Of a stretch of 46,024 nt of DNA, positions 8,622 to 16,969 are shown one piece after another. The notes under the pieces were generated by a model, which ran no database searches, had not been told where the DNA came from, and saw only the letters and a list, made by a program, of their open reading frames with translations. The stretch covers positions 1 to 46,024 of the forward strand of contig NZ_CAKQFJ010000017.1 in NCBI RefSeq assembly GCF_934230905.1. Reading direction: 5' to 3'. This DNA is from an uncultured Veillonella sp. Lineage in GTDB: Bacteria > Bacillota > Negativicutes > Veillonellales > Veillonellaceae. Within the stretch, counting starts at the first letter, position 1, and every line of letters begins with the position of its first letter. A program made the position numbers and the translations under genes.

Positions 8622-8674
8622 ACCCTAATTCTGCCTTTTCATGGCTTCATGAAATTCAGGATTAGGGTTTCTTT
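8622..8674 (+). terminator. two-step terminator after rpsU
   Basis: ACCCTAATTCTG (8622-8633) pairs with CAGGATTAGGGT (8657-8668), one wobble. Inside it TTTCATG (8637-8643) and CATGAAA (8648-8654) form a second perfect stem with loop GCTT. TTTCTTT follows. The double stem separates rpsU from yqeY. Confidence 0.85.
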
Positions 8675-8737
8675 ATATATATTAGTTTTTTAGATACTAA
8701 TATTTTTATTAATGATTGAGTCGTATAGGAGGTTACC

Positions 8738-9181
8738 ATGAGTTTAAAAGATCAATTAAAAGAAGATATGAAAGCTGCTATGAAGGCTCGAGAAGAAGGC
8801 AAGATAGCTTTATCTGTTATTCGTATGGTCAATAGTGCCATTAAAAATACAGAAATAAATGATAAAATTGAACTTGATGATAATGGTGTATTAGGTATTT
8901 TAGCTAAAGAAATGAAAACACGCCAAGATTCTCTTGTAGAATTTGAAAAGGCAGGTCGTGAAGATTTAATTAGCCATGTTAAGGAAGAAATATCTGTTCT
9001 CCAAAAATATATGCCAGCTCAAATGACAGAAGATGAAATTCGAGATGTTGTAAAAAAAGCCATTGCAGAATGCGGCGATACCGTAAATATGGGTAATGTT
9101 ATGAAACATGTTATGCCACATACTAAAGGCCGTGCAGATGGTAAATTAGTAAATACCATCGTAAAAGAATTACTAGGTTAA
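8738..9181 (+). CDS. GatB/YqeY domain-containing protein
   Basis: A 147-aa soluble protein of the YqeY family: N-terminal MSLKDQLKEDMKAAMKAREEG, then RMVNSAIKNTEI, and a C-terminal helical part resembling the tail of GatB with MPHTKGRADGKLVNTIVKELL. Members may bind tRNA or assist amidotransferases, but the function of the free-standing form is not established. GGAGG lies just before the ATG. rpsU-yqeY adjacency is widespread. The rpsU terminator separates them; no clear promoter of its own was found. Confidence 0.88.
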   Translation: MSLKDQLKEDMKAAMKAREEGKIALSVIRMVNSAIKNTEINDKIELDDNGVLGILAKEMKTRQDSLVEFEKAGREDLISHVKEEISVLQKYMPAQMTEDEIRDVVKKAIAECGDTVNMGNVMKHVMPHTKGRADGKLVNTIVKELLG

Positions 9182-9209
9182 TATTTTAGTAAGATTCTAT
9201 AGAAATTTA

Positions 9210-9239
9210 TTGACAAGAATTTTCTCACTATGGTAATAT
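9210..9239 (+). promoter_or_regulatory. glnA promoter
   Basis: TTGACA (9210-9215), 18 bp, then TAATAT (9234-9239) preceded by TGG (extended -10). The predicted start near 9246 gives a leader of about 95 nt that contains the hairpin at 9266-9317. Confidence 0.75.
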
Positions 9240-9265
9240 GTATTCAAGAAAATAATTAGTCAATG

Positions 9266-9320
9266 AAGACTCCACTGGATAGGTATGCAGTTTGTATATC
9301 TGTATTGTTGGAGTCTTTTT
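9266..9320 (+). promoter_or_regulatory. leader hairpin with T run before glnA
   Basis: AAGACTCCA (9266-9274) and TGGAGTCTT (9309-9317) are exact complements across a 34-base loop. The T run covers 9316-9320. The element lies between the promoter and the GGAGG of the glutamine synthetase gene, as expected for a transcription attenuator. The long loop makes a simple strong terminator less likely. No known glutamine-sensing aptamer was recognised. Confidence 0.5.
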
Positions 9321-9340
9321 ATAGTTTAGGAGGAACAAAT

Positions 9341-11242
9341 ATGGCTACAAAAGAATTATTGTATTACATTCCTGCAGGTCAATATGGTAAAGAAGGGGTT
9401 TTATCTTTATTAGAACAACATCCAGAAATTAAATTTGTATCTTTAGTAGGTATCGACTTAGCTGGTAATGATACAGATGAAAAAATCCCAATGGCCGCAT
9501 TCTTTGATGATTATGAAGCATTCTTTGAAGGTCGTGCTGTTCAAACTGATGGTTCCTCTGTAGTATTGACAAATATTGCTACATTGAACAATGCTCGTGT
9601 TGATATGTGGGGCGACCCAAGTGTAAACTGGTTTGTTGATTACAACTACGAAAACATTGATGAAGCAACAGGTTTGCCAACTGGTACACTTCGTATTCCT
9701 GCATTCTTGATGCATAATTACCGCTATGTAGATTCTCGTTCTATCTTGAAACGCAGTTGTGACTATGTTCGTGCAGAATTATTATCCTTAATCAAAGAAA
9801 AAGGTGTACCTGGCATGCCTCATGTGAAAGCTGATGATGTGGTAGATATCGTTTTCACATCTGCTACTGAATTAGAATTCTGGGTAAAAACACCTTCTAA
9901 AACAGTTACTAAAAAAGAATTGTCCGTTTCTCAACGTTTGCAAGAGCAATACTGGCAACGTACACATGGTACTGTTCGTACAGCATTAGAACAAGCTGTA
10001 GAACGTCTTGATCAATATGGTATGGACGCTGAAATGGGCCATAAAGAAGTTGGTGGTGTAAAAGCTAAACTTGATGAAGATGGTCATGAATCCGTTGTAT
10101 TGGAACAATTGGAAATCGACTGGAAATTCTCTGGTAACCCATTACAAACAGCAGATAACGAATTACAAGCTCGTATTATTGTTCGTGAAGTATTCCGTGA
10201 AAACGGTCTTGATGTAACATTTAATGCAAAACCAATTATCGGTGTTGCTGGTTCTGGTGAACATACTCACTTTGGTGTTATGGCAAAATTAAAATCTGGC
10301 AAACTTGTTAACTTATTTAGTCCAGAAGATATGAAAAAAGAATCTGCTAGCTCCTTGGGTATTGGTGCAATTATGGGTCTATTGAAACACTATGAAGCTA
10401 TTAACCCATTCATCAGCTCCACAACAGATTCCTTGAATCGTTTGAAACCTGGTTTCGAAGCTCCAGTTTGTATTGTAACTTCCTTAGGCAATGATCCTTC
10501 TGAACCTAGCCGTAACCGTACAATCCTTTGCGGTTTGATTCGCGATATTGACAATCCAATGGCTACACGTTATGAATTGCGTTCTCCAAATCCTTATACT
10601 AATACATACATTGCATTGGCATTGATTTTCATCTCTGCATTTGATGGTATGAAGTATGCTATTACAAGTGGTAAAACTCAAGCTCAATTGGAAGCAGAAC
10701 TTTCCAAAGAAGCTGGTCAAGATGCAGACTACTTACCTAAAGAACGTGCATTCCGTTCTGAAAAAGATGTATTTGAAGACTACACTCAAGAAGAACGTAA
10801 CCAAATGTTCGGCGTAGCTCCTGCAACAGTATGGGAAAATATTAAAGGTTATAAAAATAATCCTGAACTTGTAAATACATTGGCACAAGGTGACGCATTT
10901 GCTCATGATTTAATGGATTCCTTTATTGCTTCTATTTTGAAACGTTGGAAACTTGTGTTAGCTCATCGTATTATTCCTAATAACATGGAAACAGTAAGAA
11001 AAATGGTTTCTATTCATACTGATAGCCGCAACAGTATTGATGACAAACGTTTTGCCGAAGTTAATGACTTACGTTTCTATCTTGCAAAAGATAGTGATGA
11101 TCGCAAATCTTTGTTTACACGTATTGTAGAAGCTTTACAATCTGAAGATTATGATACTGCATCTGCATTACAAATAGAAATGAATGACAAAATGGAAGAA
11201 TTAGAAGCTAAATACGCTAATTACAGCAAAAACATTTTCTAA
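9341..11242 (+). CDS. glnA: glutamine synthetase, long (about 630 aa) form
   Basis: A 633-aa enzyme with glutamine synthetase catalytic landmarks: ELEFWV (177-182), EQLEIDW (255-261) with the nucleotide/metal glutamates, GSGEHTH (304-310), KPGFEAPV (369-376) and RYELRSPNPY (410-419). It joins ammonia to glutamate using ATP. It is about 190 residues longer than the usual GSI and shorter than GSIII of about 700, with a helical C-terminal extension past 500, so the subclass is uncertain. The start chosen is the ATG at 9341 after AGGAGG. The frame is open back to an ATG at 9263, but that has no ribosome binding site and lies in the leader hairpin. A strong terminator follows. Confidence 0.88.
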   Translation: MATKELLYYIPAGQYGKEGVLSLLEQHPEIKFVSLVGIDLAGNDTDEKIPMAAFFDDYEAFFEGRAVQTDGSSVVLTNIATLNNARVDMWGDPSVNWFVDYNYENIDEATGLPTGTLRIPAFLMHNYRYVDSRSILKRSCDYVRAELLSLIKEKGVPGMPHVKADDVVDIVFTSATELEFWVKTPSKTVTKKELSVSQRLQEQYWQRTHGTVRTALEQAVERLDQYGMDAEMGHKEVGGVKAKLDEDGHESVVLEQLEIDWKFSGNPLQTADNELQARIIVREVFRENGLDVTFNAKPIIGVAGSGEHTHFGVMAKLKSGKLVNLFSPEDMKKESASSLGIGAIMGLLKHYEAINPFISSTTDSLNRLKPGFEAPVCIVTSLGNDPSEPSRNRTILCGLIRDIDNPMATRYELRSPNPYTNTYIALALIFISAFDGMKYAITSGKTQAQLEAELSKEAGQDADYLPKERAFRSEKDVFEDYTQEERNQMFGVAPATVWENIKGYKNNPELVNTLAQGDAFAHDLMDSFIASILKRWKLVLAHRIIPNNMETVRKMVSIHTDSRNSIDDKRFAEVNDLRFYLAKDSDDRKSLFTRIVEALQSEDYDTASALQIEMNDKMEELEAKYANYSKNIF

Positions 11243-11255
11243 TCCTTTATATGTA

Positions 11256-11292
11256 AAAAAAGGTCCTACCGAATACCGGTAGGACCTTTTTT
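11256..11292 (+). terminator. strong terminator after glnA
   Basis: A perfect 16-bp stem (11256-11271 with 11277-11292), loop AATAC, flanked by A and T runs. It can also stop minus-strand transcription leaving psiE, so it is probably bidirectional. Confidence 0.93.
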
Positions 11293-11321
11293 ACATGCTA
11301 TAACTCAATGAATAATACTGT

Positions 11322-11717
11322 TTATTCATCATGGCCAATAAATTTTTTTACTAATACTAAACTACATACAAGAACCAAAATAGAAATAGACCATATAAGT
11401 ATATCTATTGATGTATCATGAGCTATAATAACAGATCTAACAATAGCAGTGATGCCTATATATAGGAAAAAGTCTAAAGGAAAGTGAAAGTTATTTTTAA
11501 AATACTTTACAATTAATGCAATAAATTCGAAGTAGAGGAAGAAGGTAATTAATTCTTCAATAAGAAAATAGTATGTACTTTCACCAAAAATATTGGCCCA
11601 TGTAATGATTCCTAAATTAATGAGTGAATTAACTAAAGCGATACATAATGCTACGCCTACACCAAGTAAAGCTATATTTTTGATCGTTAAGAGTAGTCTA
11701 GAAATTTTAATCCACAT
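11322..11717 (-). CDS. psiE: PsiE family membrane protein
   Basis: A 131-aa protein with four predicted membrane helices (about 12-35, 48-70, 80-98, 104-124). The block FLYFEFIALIVKYF (60-73), NNFHFPL and YIGITAIVR closely match E. coli PsiE, a phosphate-starvation-inducible inner membrane protein of unknown activity. The start is the ATG whose complement is 11715-11717, preceded by GGAGA; an upstream TTG adds four residues without a site. It lies downstream of tpx on the same strand, with a terminator between them. Function here is unknown; no Pho box was recognised. Confidence 0.85.
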   Translation of the reverse strand: MWIKISRLLLTIKNIALLGVGVALCIALVNSLINLGIITWANIFGESTYYFLIEELITFFLYFEFIALIVKYFKNNFHFPLDFFLYIGITAIVRSVIIAHDTSIDILIWSISILVLVCSLVLVKKFIGHDE

Positions 11718-11748
11718 AAATATCTCCAATTATAAAATTAAAACATAT

Positions 11749-11777
11749 AAAAAGGCCGTACAATGTACGACCTTTTT
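11749..11777 (-). terminator. terminator after tpx
   Basis: Arms 11749-11761 and 11765-11777 pair across a 3-base loop. The single irregular position is a G-T wobble on the minus strand but an A-C mismatch on the plus strand, so it serves tpx. T runs are present on the minus-strand 3' side. Confidence 0.8.
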
Positions 11778-11789
11778 ATTAAGTAGTTA

Positions 11790-12305
11790 TTAGATATCAG
11801 CTTTAATTGCTTCTAACGCTGCATCAAAATTAACAGCTTGAGTTACTTCAGGTACATATTCAACATATGTCACTTTATTATCTTTGTTGATAACCACAAC
11901 ACCACGGGACAATAGACGTAATTCTTCAATTAAGAAACCATAGTTTGTACCAAAAGATGCATCTTTGTGGTCAGACAATGTTTCTACTTTATCTACGCCT
12001 GCAGCACCACACCAGCGCTTTTGAGCAAATGGAAGGTCCATAGAAATAGTTAATACAACTACATCATCAGATAAACCTGTTGCATCTTGGTTAAACCAAC
12101 GAGTTTGTGCATCACATACACCAGTATCAAGAGAAGGTACTACAGAAATCACTTTTACTTTACCTTCATAATCTTTTAAAGTCTTAGGTTGTAAATCATT
12201 TGATAGTACAGTAAAATCAGGTGCTTGTTGACCTACTTTAATTTCTGGGCCTACCAATGTGATTGGACCACCTGCAAATGTTACAACACCAGTACGTTTT
12301 TCCAT
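11790..12305 (-). CDS. tpx: thiol peroxidase Tpx
   Basis: A 171-aa atypical 2-Cys peroxiredoxin. The peroxidatic cysteine is C64 in PSLDTGVCDAQTRWF, the resolving cysteine C99 in KRWCGAAGV, and the N-terminal GGPITLVG strand is typical. It reduces hydroperoxides with thioredoxin-supplied electrons in the cytoplasm, a fitting defence for an anaerobe. AGGAGG lies before the ATG on the minus strand. A good promoter (12363-12391) and a terminator make it a single-gene unit, divergent from the ABC exporter genes. An inverted repeat at its promoter may be an operator. Confidence 0.96.
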   Translation of the reverse strand: MEKRTGVVTFAGGPITLVGPEIKVGQQAPDFTVLSNDLQPKTLKDYEGKVKVISVVPSLDTGVCDAQTRWFNQDATGLSDDVVVLTISMDLPFAQKRWCGAAGVDKVETLSDHKDASFGTNYGFLIEELRLLSRGVVVINKDNKVTYVEYVPEVTQAVNFDAALEAIKADI

Positions 12306-12327
12306 GTTTCATTCCTCCTAAGAGTTT

Positions 12328-12369
12328 ATATACTAAATAGATTAAACAATGTTTCTATGGTTAGTATAT
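12328..12369 (-). promoter_or_regulatory. inverted repeat at the tpx promoter
   Basis: ATATACTAA (12328-12336) and TTAGTATAT (12361-12369) are perfect complements 24 bp apart. The distal arm covers the -10 box of tpx; the other lies in its leader. This could be a two-site operator for a redox regulator. No known PerR box was recognised. Confidence 0.35.
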
Positions 12370-12391
12370 CATTTCTATCCATTTTAGTAAA
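12363..12391 (-). promoter_or_regulatory. tpx promoter
   Basis: On the minus strand TTTACT (complement of 12386-12391), 17 bp, then TATACT (complement of 12363-12368), preceded by TGA as an extended -10. The leader is about 50 nt. Confidence 0.7.
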
Positions 12392-12503
12392 CTAATTTTT
12401 TCGATATAGTTTGTTATTAATTTTGGATATAGTTCACTTTAATGTTTTTGGTAGAAGAATTATGTAGTAAATGGTACGATAGAAAGAAAAAAGGAGGTAT
12501 ACG

Positions 12504-14219
12504 ATGAATCCATATGCAATTTTCAAGGAATTTTTTCGTCGTGAAGGTATATATTATCTCATCGGATTAACTATACTAATCGCAATCGATGTAGCTTTTT
12601 TAATCGTACCACAATTAATTGGTAGTGCCATCGATACATTAAGTCATAATAAAGAGGGATTAACCCATTATATATTTTATTTTATAGGTTTATTAATCAT
12701 TATTACTATATTGAAAGTTATATCACGTAGAACATTATTAGGATCTATCCGACGCATGGAATATTTATTTCGCCAAAAATTATGTGCTCGAGCGCTAGAA
12801 ATCCCCACTACATATTATGATGTTAACGGTCCTGGTAAAGTAATGGCTTTGATGACAAATGATGTCACATCTCTACGCGTTGCTCTCGGTTTAGGTGTTA
12901 TGATTATCGTTGATATCATTTTATATTCAATATTAGGCTCTATCATTTTAATTCAAAAAATAGATTTTGTCTTAGCCTTAAAGATTATGACCCCGGTTGT
13001 TTTTATTTTAGGTTCAATTTTTACGCTAGGAAGACGTTTGCGAAAGAAACAACGTCAAGCTCAAACCACATATAGTGATATGACAGAATTTGGACAAGAA
13101 CTTTTTCAAGGCATGGATGTTATTCGTGCTTTTAATAAAGAATCGACTATAGGTGGATTGTTTAATCGTATCAACAAGAAAAATTATTCAGATAATATGA
13201 GTGTAGCCATTCTTGATGCTATTTTATCGCCTTTAACCATGATTGCACCTTTTATTTGTATTAGTATTAGTATGTATATATGTGGTTCATTAGCTGTAGA
13301 AGGACAGATGACTGTCGGTGAATTTGTTACAATCAATGCTTTTATTATGCTTATTATAGGTCCATTAATTTCGTTAGGTTCATTAGTAACTATAGTCCAA
13401 AAGGGACTGGCCTCACTTGATCGAATTGTAGATTTTATGAGTTTACCTGCAGAATGTAATGATACCGATGGCAAACAACTTGCTTTAGGAGATATAGATA
13501 TAAAATATTTAAATTTCACCTATAATGAGTCTAAATCACCTGCATTACGTCAAATTAATATTACATTCAAAAAAGGAGAGTTTGTAGGCATAGTGGGTAA
13601 GCCTGGCTCTGGTAAAAGTACGCTTTTTAAATTGTTATTAGGACTTCAAAAAGCACCATCAAAAACTATTTATATTAATAATCAAGATATTACAACACTA
13701 CCAATTGGTACTATAAGAAATTCAATTTCTTATGTGCCAACTCAATCATATCTACTAAGTTCAACAATAGCTGACAACATTAGTTTCGGCTATGAAAATA
13801 AAAATCATACTACCGTTGCTGAGGCAGCAAAAAAAGCGCAATTATATCGTGACTTAGGAAAAGATTTGGAGAATCCATTAAACGTATTAGCAGAAGAGGG
13901 GCGCGATTTATCAGGTGGGCAAAAACAACGGATCAATATTGCACGTGGATTTTACAAAAATGCACCTTACTTATTATTAGATAATTGCTTCTCTGCTTTA
14001 GATACCGTAACTGTAGATGAAATATTACAAGTGTTGCAGGATACAAAAGATAAAACCATTTTATGTATATCCCAACGACTAGAAGTAATCAAACATGCAG
14101 ATCGTATAATTGTGTTTGATGAGGGCAGAATTTGTGAAGTAGGAACTCATAATGAGTTAATGTGCAAAAAAGGTTTATATTATCAAATGTATACAGCTCA
14201 AAATAAGGAGGTCCAATAA
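12504..14219 (+). CDS. ABC exporter subunit with degenerate ATPase site
   Basis: A 571-aa half-transporter: six-helix membrane domain (about 15-300) fused to an ATPase domain. It has Walker A GKPGSGKS (365-372), Q-loop VPTQ (411-414) and a canonical LSGGQ (469-473). The Walker B is YLLLDN, with N494 replacing the catalytic glutamate, and Q524 replaces the switch histidine in CISQRL. It therefore contributes a non-catalytic site and should pair with the next gene. Translation begins after AAGGAGG, and its last base is the first base of the partner's ATG. The substrate is unknown; the family includes multidrug and peptide exporters. Confidence 0.9.
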   Translation: MNPYAIFKEFFRREGIYYLIGLTILIAIDVAFLIVPQLIGSAIDTLSHNKEGLTHYIFYFIGLLIIITILKVISRRTLLGSIRRMEYLFRQKLCARALEIPTTYYDVNGPGKVMALMTNDVTSLRVALGLGVMIIVDIILYSILGSIILIQKIDFVLALKIMTPVVFILGSIFTLGRRLRKKQRQAQTTYSDMTEFGQELFQGMDVIRAFNKESTIGGLFNRINKKNYSDNMSVAILDAILSPLTMIAPFICISISMYICGSLAVEGQMTVGEFVTINAFIMLIIGPLISLGSLVTIVQKGLASLDRIVDFMSLPAECNDTDGKQLALGDIDIKYLNFTYNESKSPALRQINITFKKGEFVGIVGKPGSGKSTLFKLLLGLQKAPSKTIYINNQDITTLPIGTIRNSISYVPTQSYLLSSTIADNISFGYENKNHTTVAEAAKKAQLYRDLGKDLENPLNVLAEEGRDLSGGQKQRINIARGFYKNAPYLLLDNCFSALDTVTVDEILQVLQDTKDKTILCISQRLEVIKHADRIIVFDEGRICEVGTHNELMCKKGLYYQMYTAQNKEVQ

Positions 14220-15949
14220 TGAAACTTAAATATAATGATTGGCACCTATTTACATATCTAACGAAATATATTAGACCTTATTTATGGTTACTTATTTTGG
14301 CTAGTATGGCCCTTATTAGCAATTTACTATCTTCACTCATACGTCCATATTTATCAAAACAAGTTATCGATTTGGGCTTTGCTATGAAAGATTTAAATAC
14401 GATTCAGCATTATGCTGGATTATATGCATTAACTATAGTTGGCAGCATTGTCTTTATCCTTTTACAAAACTATTTATTATCTACCTTTGGGCAGAAGATT
14501 ATTTTTCATATACGTAGTACGGTATTTGAAAAAATTCTTCATAAATCCGCCGAAGATTTTCAGTCTTTGCCTATCGGGAATTGGGTGACTCGTATTACTA
14601 ATGACGTAGAATCATTGCGTACATTATATACAGATGTATTGCTAAAACTCATAAGTAGTGCATTGATGATTTTGGGTATTTTAGTCTTTATGTATGCTAT
14701 TAATGTGCCCTTAGCAATTGTTATGACTTTGTTGATTCCTATAATGGGGTTTATTATCTGGGTGTATCAAAAATTTTCCAGAAAAGCTTTTAGACAAGTT
14801 CGTTCTTCTGTGGCAGCATCTAATTCGAGTATCAAAGAATTATTGAATTACATATTAATTGTAAAAACATATTTAGGTGAACGAAGTATTGAACATCGGT
14901 ATGATACCGTAAATCGCGAGTTTTTAAAAGCTGGTATATTTGAGGTTACTACCTTTTCTATATTTAGACCTCTTGTAGATGGATTATTTTTTGTAGCACT
15001 CATTGTTATTTTTACAATGACAAATCTATTAGATTCTGTAGCCGATGCCGGTACAGTATTCGCATTTATACAATATATGGATCGATTCTTTCAACCGATG
15101 AAAGAAATTGCAGATAAATATAATTCATTACAAAGTGCCTTAGCTGGTGCAGAACGATTGATTCCTATTTTAGATGAACCAAAGCGTGAATTAATAACTA
15201 CTGTTCCTGATGAATTTAAATATATTGATTCAATTGAACTAAAAGATGTCTATTACTCTTATGATGACAATGATATATATGCTTTAAATAACATCTCTTT
15301 TAGAATCAAAAAAGGAGAATATCTTGGTATTGTTGGATTATCTGGTAGTGGCAAGTCTACATTGCTCTCATTACTAATGGGGATATTACGACCAACAAAA
15401 GGTGATATCTATATAAATGGTTATAACATTAACAACTATGATTCTTCTATGATTAGAAATATAATGGGTTATGTATTTCAAAATGCTTACTTATTCAAAG
15501 GTACCATTCAAGACAATCTTAATTTATATGATTCCTCTATCTCTATGGATACTATTGTGAATGCTACTAAAAAGGTCAAATTACATGATATGATTGAATC
15601 TTTGCCTGATGGTTATCAAACATCAGTAGGATATTTAGGGTCTCTGTTATCAGATGGCCAAAAACAATTATTGGCTTTTGCAAGAACGTTGATTTTAAAT
15701 AGACCAATCTTATTACTTGATGAAGCTACAGCAAATATAGATAGTCATACGGAATCACAAATTCAAAAAAGTATTGAAACTATACGTGGCGAAAAAACTA
15801 TTATTAACGTAGCACATCGATTATCAACTGTACAAAAAGCAAATAGAATTCTAGTTCTTTCCTATGGTAAGATTGTGGAAGATGGAACATTTGAGGAACT
15901 TATGCAACATAAGGGAGATTTTTACAAGTTATGGAATCACCAAAAATAG
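14219..15949 (+). CDS. ABC exporter subunit with catalytic Walker B, altered signature
   Basis: A 576-aa half-transporter with a six-helix membrane domain and an ATPase domain: Walker A GLSGSGKS (373-380), Q421, Walker B ILLLDE with E502, and H533 in VAHRL. Its signature is LSDGQ (477-481), not LSGGQ. These differences complement those of the preceding subunit: one full site forms from this Walker A/B plus the partner's LSGGQ, and the other site is degenerate, as in BmrCD- or TM287/288-type heterodimers. It overlaps the partner by 1 bp with GGAGG just upstream, and overlaps the following methylase gene by 19 bp. Confidence 0.92.
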   Translation: MKLKYNDWHLFTYLTKYIRPYLWLLILASMALISNLLSSLIRPYLSKQVIDLGFAMKDLNTIQHYAGLYALTIVGSIVFILLQNYLLSTFGQKIIFHIRSTVFEKILHKSAEDFQSLPIGNWVTRITNDVESLRTLYTDVLLKLISSALMILGILVFMYAINVPLAIVMTLLIPIMGFIIWVYQKFSRKAFRQVRSSVAASNSSIKELLNYILIVKTYLGERSIEHRYDTVNREFLKAGIFEVTTFSIFRPLVDGLFFVALIVIFTMTNLLDSVADAGTVFAFIQYMDRFFQPMKEIADKYNSLQSALAGAERLIPILDEPKRELITTVPDEFKYIDSIELKDVYYSYDDNDIYALNNISFRIKKGEYLGIVGLSGSGKSTLLSLLMGILRPTKGDIYINGYNINNYDSSMIRNIMGYVFQNAYLFKGTIQDNLNLYDSSISMDTIVNATKKVKLHDMIESLPDGYQTSVGYLGSLLSDGQKQLLAFARTLILNRPILLLDEATANIDSHTESQIQKSIETIRGEKTIINVAHRLSTVQKANRILVLSYGKIVEDGTFEELMQHKGDFYKLWNHQK

Positions 15950-16725
15950 ATTATATTCAATCAAAAGACAATAAGACTATAAAACATATTATCAGTTTAC
16001 AACAGCGAAAATATCGTCAAAGATTTGGTGAATACATAGTGGAAGGAATTCGTGCTGTAACGGATATAGGGAACAAAGGATATTTGCGCTCTATATTAAT
16101 TAGGGAATCAAAGCAAAGTGAATTGGAACCATTAATACAAAAAGGTTTTACTGTTTCTTCTATCTATATAGTACAAGATCCAATATTTAATAAAATTGAG
16201 CATTCTGTAAATGGACAAGGTATATTAGGTATAGCAAAAAAATGTGTTAATGATTTACATTCATTTGTAGTAGAGGATGGATTATATATTGCTCTTGATG
16301 GTGTACAGGATCCGGGAAATTTAGGCACTATAATTCGCACAGCTGTAGCTGTTGGTGCTAAAGGTATATTCTTGTTAAAAGGAACAGTAGATCCTTATAA
16401 TGAAAAATGCGTACGTAGTACGATGAGTGCTCTTTGTAATATTCCTATTTTTGAAGATGTTACATTATCTGAATTTTATGATTTGGTAAAGGATAATACT
16501 ATAAAAACCTATGTTACCTCACTAAATAATGCAAAACCATATCATACCATTTCATATGCAAAACGAACTATGGTTATACTCGGTAATGAAGGTAATGGAG
16601 TATCTAGAGACATTATTGAAATGTGTGACCAAGCTATTACAATTCCTATGTATGGTGATATAGAATCTTTAAATGTATCAATTGCAGCAGCTCTATGTAT
16701 GTATAAGGTAAGAGAACAAATTTAA
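15931..16725 (+). CDS. TrmH/SpoU family RNA 2'-O-methyltransferase
   Basis: A 264-aa SPOUT enzyme. The N-terminal substrate-binding domain (about 10-100, with GEYIVEGIRAV at 33-43) is followed by motif 1 ALDGVQDPGNLGTIIRT (121-137), motif 2 MVILGNEGNGVS (214-225) and motif 3 IPMYGDIESLNVSIA (238-252). It resembles RlmB-like rRNA methylases; the target nucleotide cannot be read from sequence. The ATG at 15931 lies within the end of the ABC gene. GGGAG sits about 14 bases upstream, so coupling is likely. A hairpin follows its stop. Confidence 0.9.
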   Translation: MESPKIDYIQSKDNKTIKHIISLQQRKYRQRFGEYIVEGIRAVTDIGNKGYLRSILIRESKQSELEPLIQKGFTVSSIYIVQDPIFNKIEHSVNGQGILGIAKKCVNDLHSFVVEDGLYIALDGVQDPGNLGTIIRTAVAVGAKGIFLLKGTVDPYNEKCVRSTMSALCNIPIFEDVTLSEFYDLVKDNTIKTYVTSLNNAKPYHTISYAKRTMVILGNEGNGVSRDIIEMCDQAITIPMYGDIESLNVSIAAALCMYKVREQI

Positions 16726-16737
16726 TAAACTATAATG

Positions 16738-16773
16738 ATACTCTGTCATCAATTATTAAAGATGACAGGGTAT
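16738..16773 (+). terminator. hairpin after the SpoU methylase gene
   Basis: ATACTCTGTCATC (16738-16750) pairs with GATGACAGGGTAT (16761-16773), one T-G wobble, with a 10-base loop. Only a broken T run (ATTATTAT) follows, so it may be a weak terminator. Confidence 0.55.
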
Positions 16774-16825
16774 ATTATTATCTATAATAATATAATTATC
16801 TATGATAGAAGAGTATATAAACTAT

Positions 16826-16949
16826 GTGAAAACGATATAAAAAGTCCGTTCTCAGTATACAAGTATCGCTAATTTGTATTGATTTTATATACCTGTATTT
16901 GTTAAAATAACATATATCTTTTCTGGGTGAACATCGTTTTCACTTTTTT
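16826..16949 (+). promoter_or_regulatory. structured leader ending in a terminator, before the chbG-like gene
   Basis: GTGAAAACGAT (16826-16836) and ATCGTTTTCAC (16933-16943) are perfect 11-bp complements, the latter followed by six T. Inside, GTTC (16848-16851) matches GAAC (16929-16932), CAG (16853-16855) matches CTG (16923-16925), and ATACAA/TTGTAT (16857-16862/16874-16879) forms a hairpin. Alternatively GTGAA (16927-16931) pairs locally with TTCAC (16939-16943) as a terminator. The two folds exclude each other, as in attenuators and riboswitches. It matches no class I recognise. No clear promoter was identified in 16774-16825. Confidence 0.5.
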
Positions 16950-16969
16950 ACTAATAAAGAGGCACGCAT

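Noticed and set aside
9263..9340. 26-residue N-terminal extension of glutamine synthetase
   Set aside because: No ribosome binding site before ATG 9263, sequence lies in the leader hairpin, and a perfect AGGAGG precedes ATG 9341.
9246..9340. ANTAR-type two-hairpin antiterminator site before glnA
   Set aside because: The leader is too short upstream of the terminator stem for the first hairpin, and the hexaloop pattern is not seen.
16726..16969. T-box leader before the hom/thrB unit
   Set aside because: The conserved T-box core (AGGGTGG-type) and specifier stem are absent.
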